From Physcomitrium patens (lineage: Eukaryota > Streptophyta > Bryopsida > Funariales > Funariaceae), in NCBI RefSeq assembly GCF_000002425.4, contig NC_037271.1, forward strand, positions 11,602,786 through 11,666,785: a DNA stretch of 64,000 nt, written 5' to 3'. This document shows positions 61,360 through 64,000 of the stretch, one piece after another; position 1 is the stretch's first letter; each line of letters opens with the position of its first letter. Made by a program: the position numbers and the translations under genes. A model generated the notes under the pieces. That model did no database searches, was not told where the DNA came from, and saw only the letters and a program-made list of their open reading frames with translations.

Positions 61360-61490
61360 TTTACTTATTCTACAATTTCTTTCAGAATAAATTTGTATAG
61401 GGGAATTCGAACACAGGGAAAGACTAAGCGTATGAGCTTACTTGTTAGGATCACACGATTAACTATATTCCGAACCACTAAAATATCAAA
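61360..61490 (-). mobile_element. tRNA-derived SINE-like segment
   Basis: Read on the minus strand, an A-box-like TAGTTAATCGTG (61,454-61,465) is followed about 40 bases later by a strong B box TGTTCGAATTCCC (61,401-61,413). That is tRNA spacing. No intact tRNA acceptor stem is visible, so it is more likely a SINE head or a tRNA-like remnant than a working tRNA gene. It sits in a less AT-decayed patch, suggesting later arrival than the surrounding copia sequence. The body and tail were not delimited. Confidence 0.45.
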
Positions 61491-62999
61491 AAATACTACA
61501 ATGCTTCTTCCCAATAAAAATATTCCTTCATCAATTGATAACAACAGTGTGCAATCTTGCACTCTTAAAAGACTGCTCAAAACACATAAATTCCATCCAA
61601 CACCAGGAATAACAGACTTCACTCCAACCAATGGGAATTCATAGAATTTCTATAATCATAGACTTCTTCTGTCGAAACACACACACAACTCTCAAAAAAC
61701 AACAATCATAATCTTCTATCCATAATCAATCTTCCAATAACTTCTCATATAATTCAATCACTCAAAACTCCAATTACATAATCAATAACTCATAAATCAA
61801 TCTCTGATTTATTCCATAGACTTACTTCTCAATATTCAGAAACTATTCATTATTCTTCAACAACAAAGAAAACAAAGAAACAAAGAGGTAGCATCAAGTT
61901 TACTCCGACTCATGACTATCATAGTCTGGCACCCCGACAAACTTCTATAATTCCTATATAATTCCTCCTGATTTCTAGATCCTAATTGTAATCTTGTAAT
62001 AACCACTTTTAATAACTAAATCAACCATCCATACTCCTGAATTAACTATTCTATAGACTATTAATCTATTTTATCAATATCTTACAGAAACGAACTAATA
62101 TCTATTCTACATATGTGTTTTTACCTTTCAAACCAAAAAATTTCTAATACCTTCTAGCTTTTATAGTTTTATCATTGATGAAGTATATTTTATACTCATG
62201 AGATTCAAAATATAGACCAGCTCTCTACTTTGCTACAAAGTTATTTGCTCTTAGCTTGTAATAGTGCTCTAAAGTTCAATCCCTTGCTTGCTTAAAGCTT
62301 TGCTATAATGTAACTTCAGATGGTTGTCATGATTATTTATTCATGTATTTTTCTTATTATTATGTGCATTTAGAAATGCTAGCATGATTTTTGCTATTTA
62401 GTTTTAAAAACCTATTTTAATACCATGTTAAAATAAGAATAGAAAATATGAAAATAAAATATAGTATTATGTTGCTTTTTAAGAATTAAGAATGTGAAAT
62501 GAAGCTATTGCTTGCATTGTGTGGATTAAATAAATCACACACTAATTAAAATTCTATTTGATTTTAATTACCTAAATTATCTAATAATTTTCTATCATTA
62601 TTTGATCAAGTATCCAAAAATTTAAATAAAAATTCCAATTGTGATTGACATAATTCCTTCTAATATATAATCTATTCAAATTCACCAATATTAATTAGTC
62701 TACAATGAAATTGATTAAGTTGTCTCCTATTTTGTTTTAGCTTTCTAATTCTCTATTAATTAAATTCATCTTCAATTACTTCCATACATCACAAAGCAAC
62801 ATAAGGCACTTAAATAATTCAATAAAATACATACATAGAAGATAATTTTTTATACAATTTAATATAAGTTTATATAATTCTTATTTTATTTATTTTTATT
62901 TTTATTTTTATTTTTATTTTTAGTATTAAATTTCATTCAAAATTTTAAATATACCTAAAATAAATTTCTATCCATGATTGAATTTTTATTTGTGAATAA

Positions 63000-64000
63000 T
63001 TTTTCATCCACAAATAAATTCTCATCTATAATTAAAAAATCATCTAATTTTAGATAATTTTTATCTATGATAATTCATCCATTCAAAACTTAAGTTTATT
63101 TTTATTGATTTGAACTCACACAAAATAGTTTTATTCACTAAACCTTAATAATATTAATTTAGCAATCTTACTCACTTCTTAATATTACAATTGATCTTGA
63201 ATTTTGGCCGATTGAAAAAATAGACTTGAGAAAAAACTTAGGATGACTTCCATTCTTCTTGCATCCTACCTTCATTAAATTAAACTCTTAAGGCTTGGTT
63301 ATCATATTTTCCTCTTGAAGAAAGTGATTGTCGTTGCCCCATGGTTGTCTTCCTCTTCTACCACCTTTATACTCTATAATTATCTAGCTTAAAAATATTT
63401 ATTGCCCTTGAACAATCTCCATCAATGACATTGAATCACTAATCTTAAGTAACATGAAGACTACTGTAGCAATTGCTAGCTCAAATATCTAGTTCTAATA
63501 ATGTAATTTTTTTTTCAAGAACTTTTATTCAATACCTCTTTGTGATCATAATAGAATTTGTGATACAAATAGGCCTTAAAAAATTTTGAGTGTTTTATTG
63601 ATATATTTCTTGTTTTAAGTTACTTGTTCAATTTGGAAAAGATTAGCACTTGTTCCTAACGCTTCAACAACCATAGCCAAAAAACAACAAAGAATAGCAT
63701 AATCTATTTCTACTACATCTTTTAACATAATGTAGAGCTAGAAGCATCTATAAAATAAGAACAAGCTCTATCACTTAGTTGCAGGCACCAAGTAATACTA
63801 GTATATTACAGCACCTTATTGAGTTCACCAACTAGCAAGAACTACTAATATTATTATTGATCATTTAAAATAATAATAATAAAAGAATGAAATATTACCC
63901 TTATACTATTAAGATTTAGTAACTATTATTATTATTTATTGATTGTTTGTTAATAATTAAGAAGCTAAGGGATTAATAAAGTGAACACTAAGTCAAGATT
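63000..64000. other. AT-rich sequence, probably more retrotransposon remnants
   Basis: No intact frame is seen. About 63,240-63,360 is less AT-rich and, on the minus strand, encodes a short Arg/Gly-rich stretch that could be the tail of a retrotransposon gag. I cannot assign it. The window ends without a recognisable boundary. Confidence 0.35.

Larger units (their letters stand above)
40565..63000 (-). mobile_element. Ty1/copia fossil (Copia I) split by gypsy element H
   Basis: A minus-strand copia element, read from high to low coordinate. LTR edge TGTTAAAATAAG at 62,426 next to a Met-type primer site (62,413-62,425). Gag of the UBN2 type at 60,990-61,202. Integrase at about 59,000-59,900 (a VFGC-like and a CIFVGY-like motif). 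Then, after the H insertion (42,350-58,860), reverse transcriptase at 41,500-42,320 and RNase H at 41,100-41,420. The integrase-before-reverse-transcriptase order is diagnostic of copia. A less decayed segment with a tRNA-like piece lies at 61,355-62,110. Both outer limits are approximate. Broken in many places. Confidence 0.75.

Noticed and set aside
61360-61490. A functional tRNA gene
   Set aside because: A and B boxes are present, but no closing acceptor stem or clean anticodon arm could be read.
61312-61644. 110-residue and 88-residue overlapping open frames near 61.4 kb
   Set aside because: Both cover the tRNA-like segment and LTR-type sequence. They show no known domain, and the longer length only reflects the less AT-rich patch.

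Overview
The window looks like nuclear DNA of a land plant, most likely a moss such as Physcomitrium; this is an inference. It rests on two intron-rich genes of plant-only families, GA-rich leader sequence in front of a gene, and long, very AT-rich tracts of decayed Ty3/gypsy and Ty1/copia elements. No database search was possible. Gene models come from reading splice sites and protein motifs by eye.

Layout: (1) 1-2,050 is the end of a plus-strand chromovirus fossil, with integrase and chromodomain traces. (2) 2,050-3,530 is AT-rich spacer. (3) 3,530-14,070 holds an AGC-family protein kinase of the IRE (INCOMPLETE ROOT HAIR ELONGATION) type on the plus strand: a GA-repeat-rich 5' region, then 18 coding exons for about 1,377 residues. 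(4) 14,070-15,490 is host 3' flank with a strong G-quadruplex motif and a T-rich tract. (5) 15,490-26,520 is a transposon block containing a chromovirus with two solo LTRs inside it. (6) 26,520-31,390 is a second host island with a seven-exon gene for a 314-residue, probably type II membrane protein carrying an eight-cysteine PAN/Apple-like C-terminal domain; its function is unknown to me. (7) 31,400-64,000 is almost wholly nested retrotransposon fossils.

The most striking structure is the nesting in region 7. A copia element (about 40.6-62.4 kb and beyond) is split between integrase and reverse transcriptase by a gypsy element (H, 42.35-58.86 kb). H holds a chromovirus (A3, 44.1-49.07 kb) and a second gypsy element (B/F, 51.18-57.06 kb). 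Each of these holds a further LTR copy. Four levels of insertion can therefore be ordered in time. One roughly 1.5 kb LTR family (C) lies inside or against every chromovirus A copy seen here.

The two host genes are not an operon and show no sign of working together. The kinase family acts in tip growth and the cell cycle in other plants. The membrane protein should sit in the secretory pathway with its cysteine domain in the lumen or outside the cell. I found no rRNA, intact tRNA, CRISPR array or bacterial-type gene. The most novel host content is the uncharacterised cysteine-rich membrane protein.
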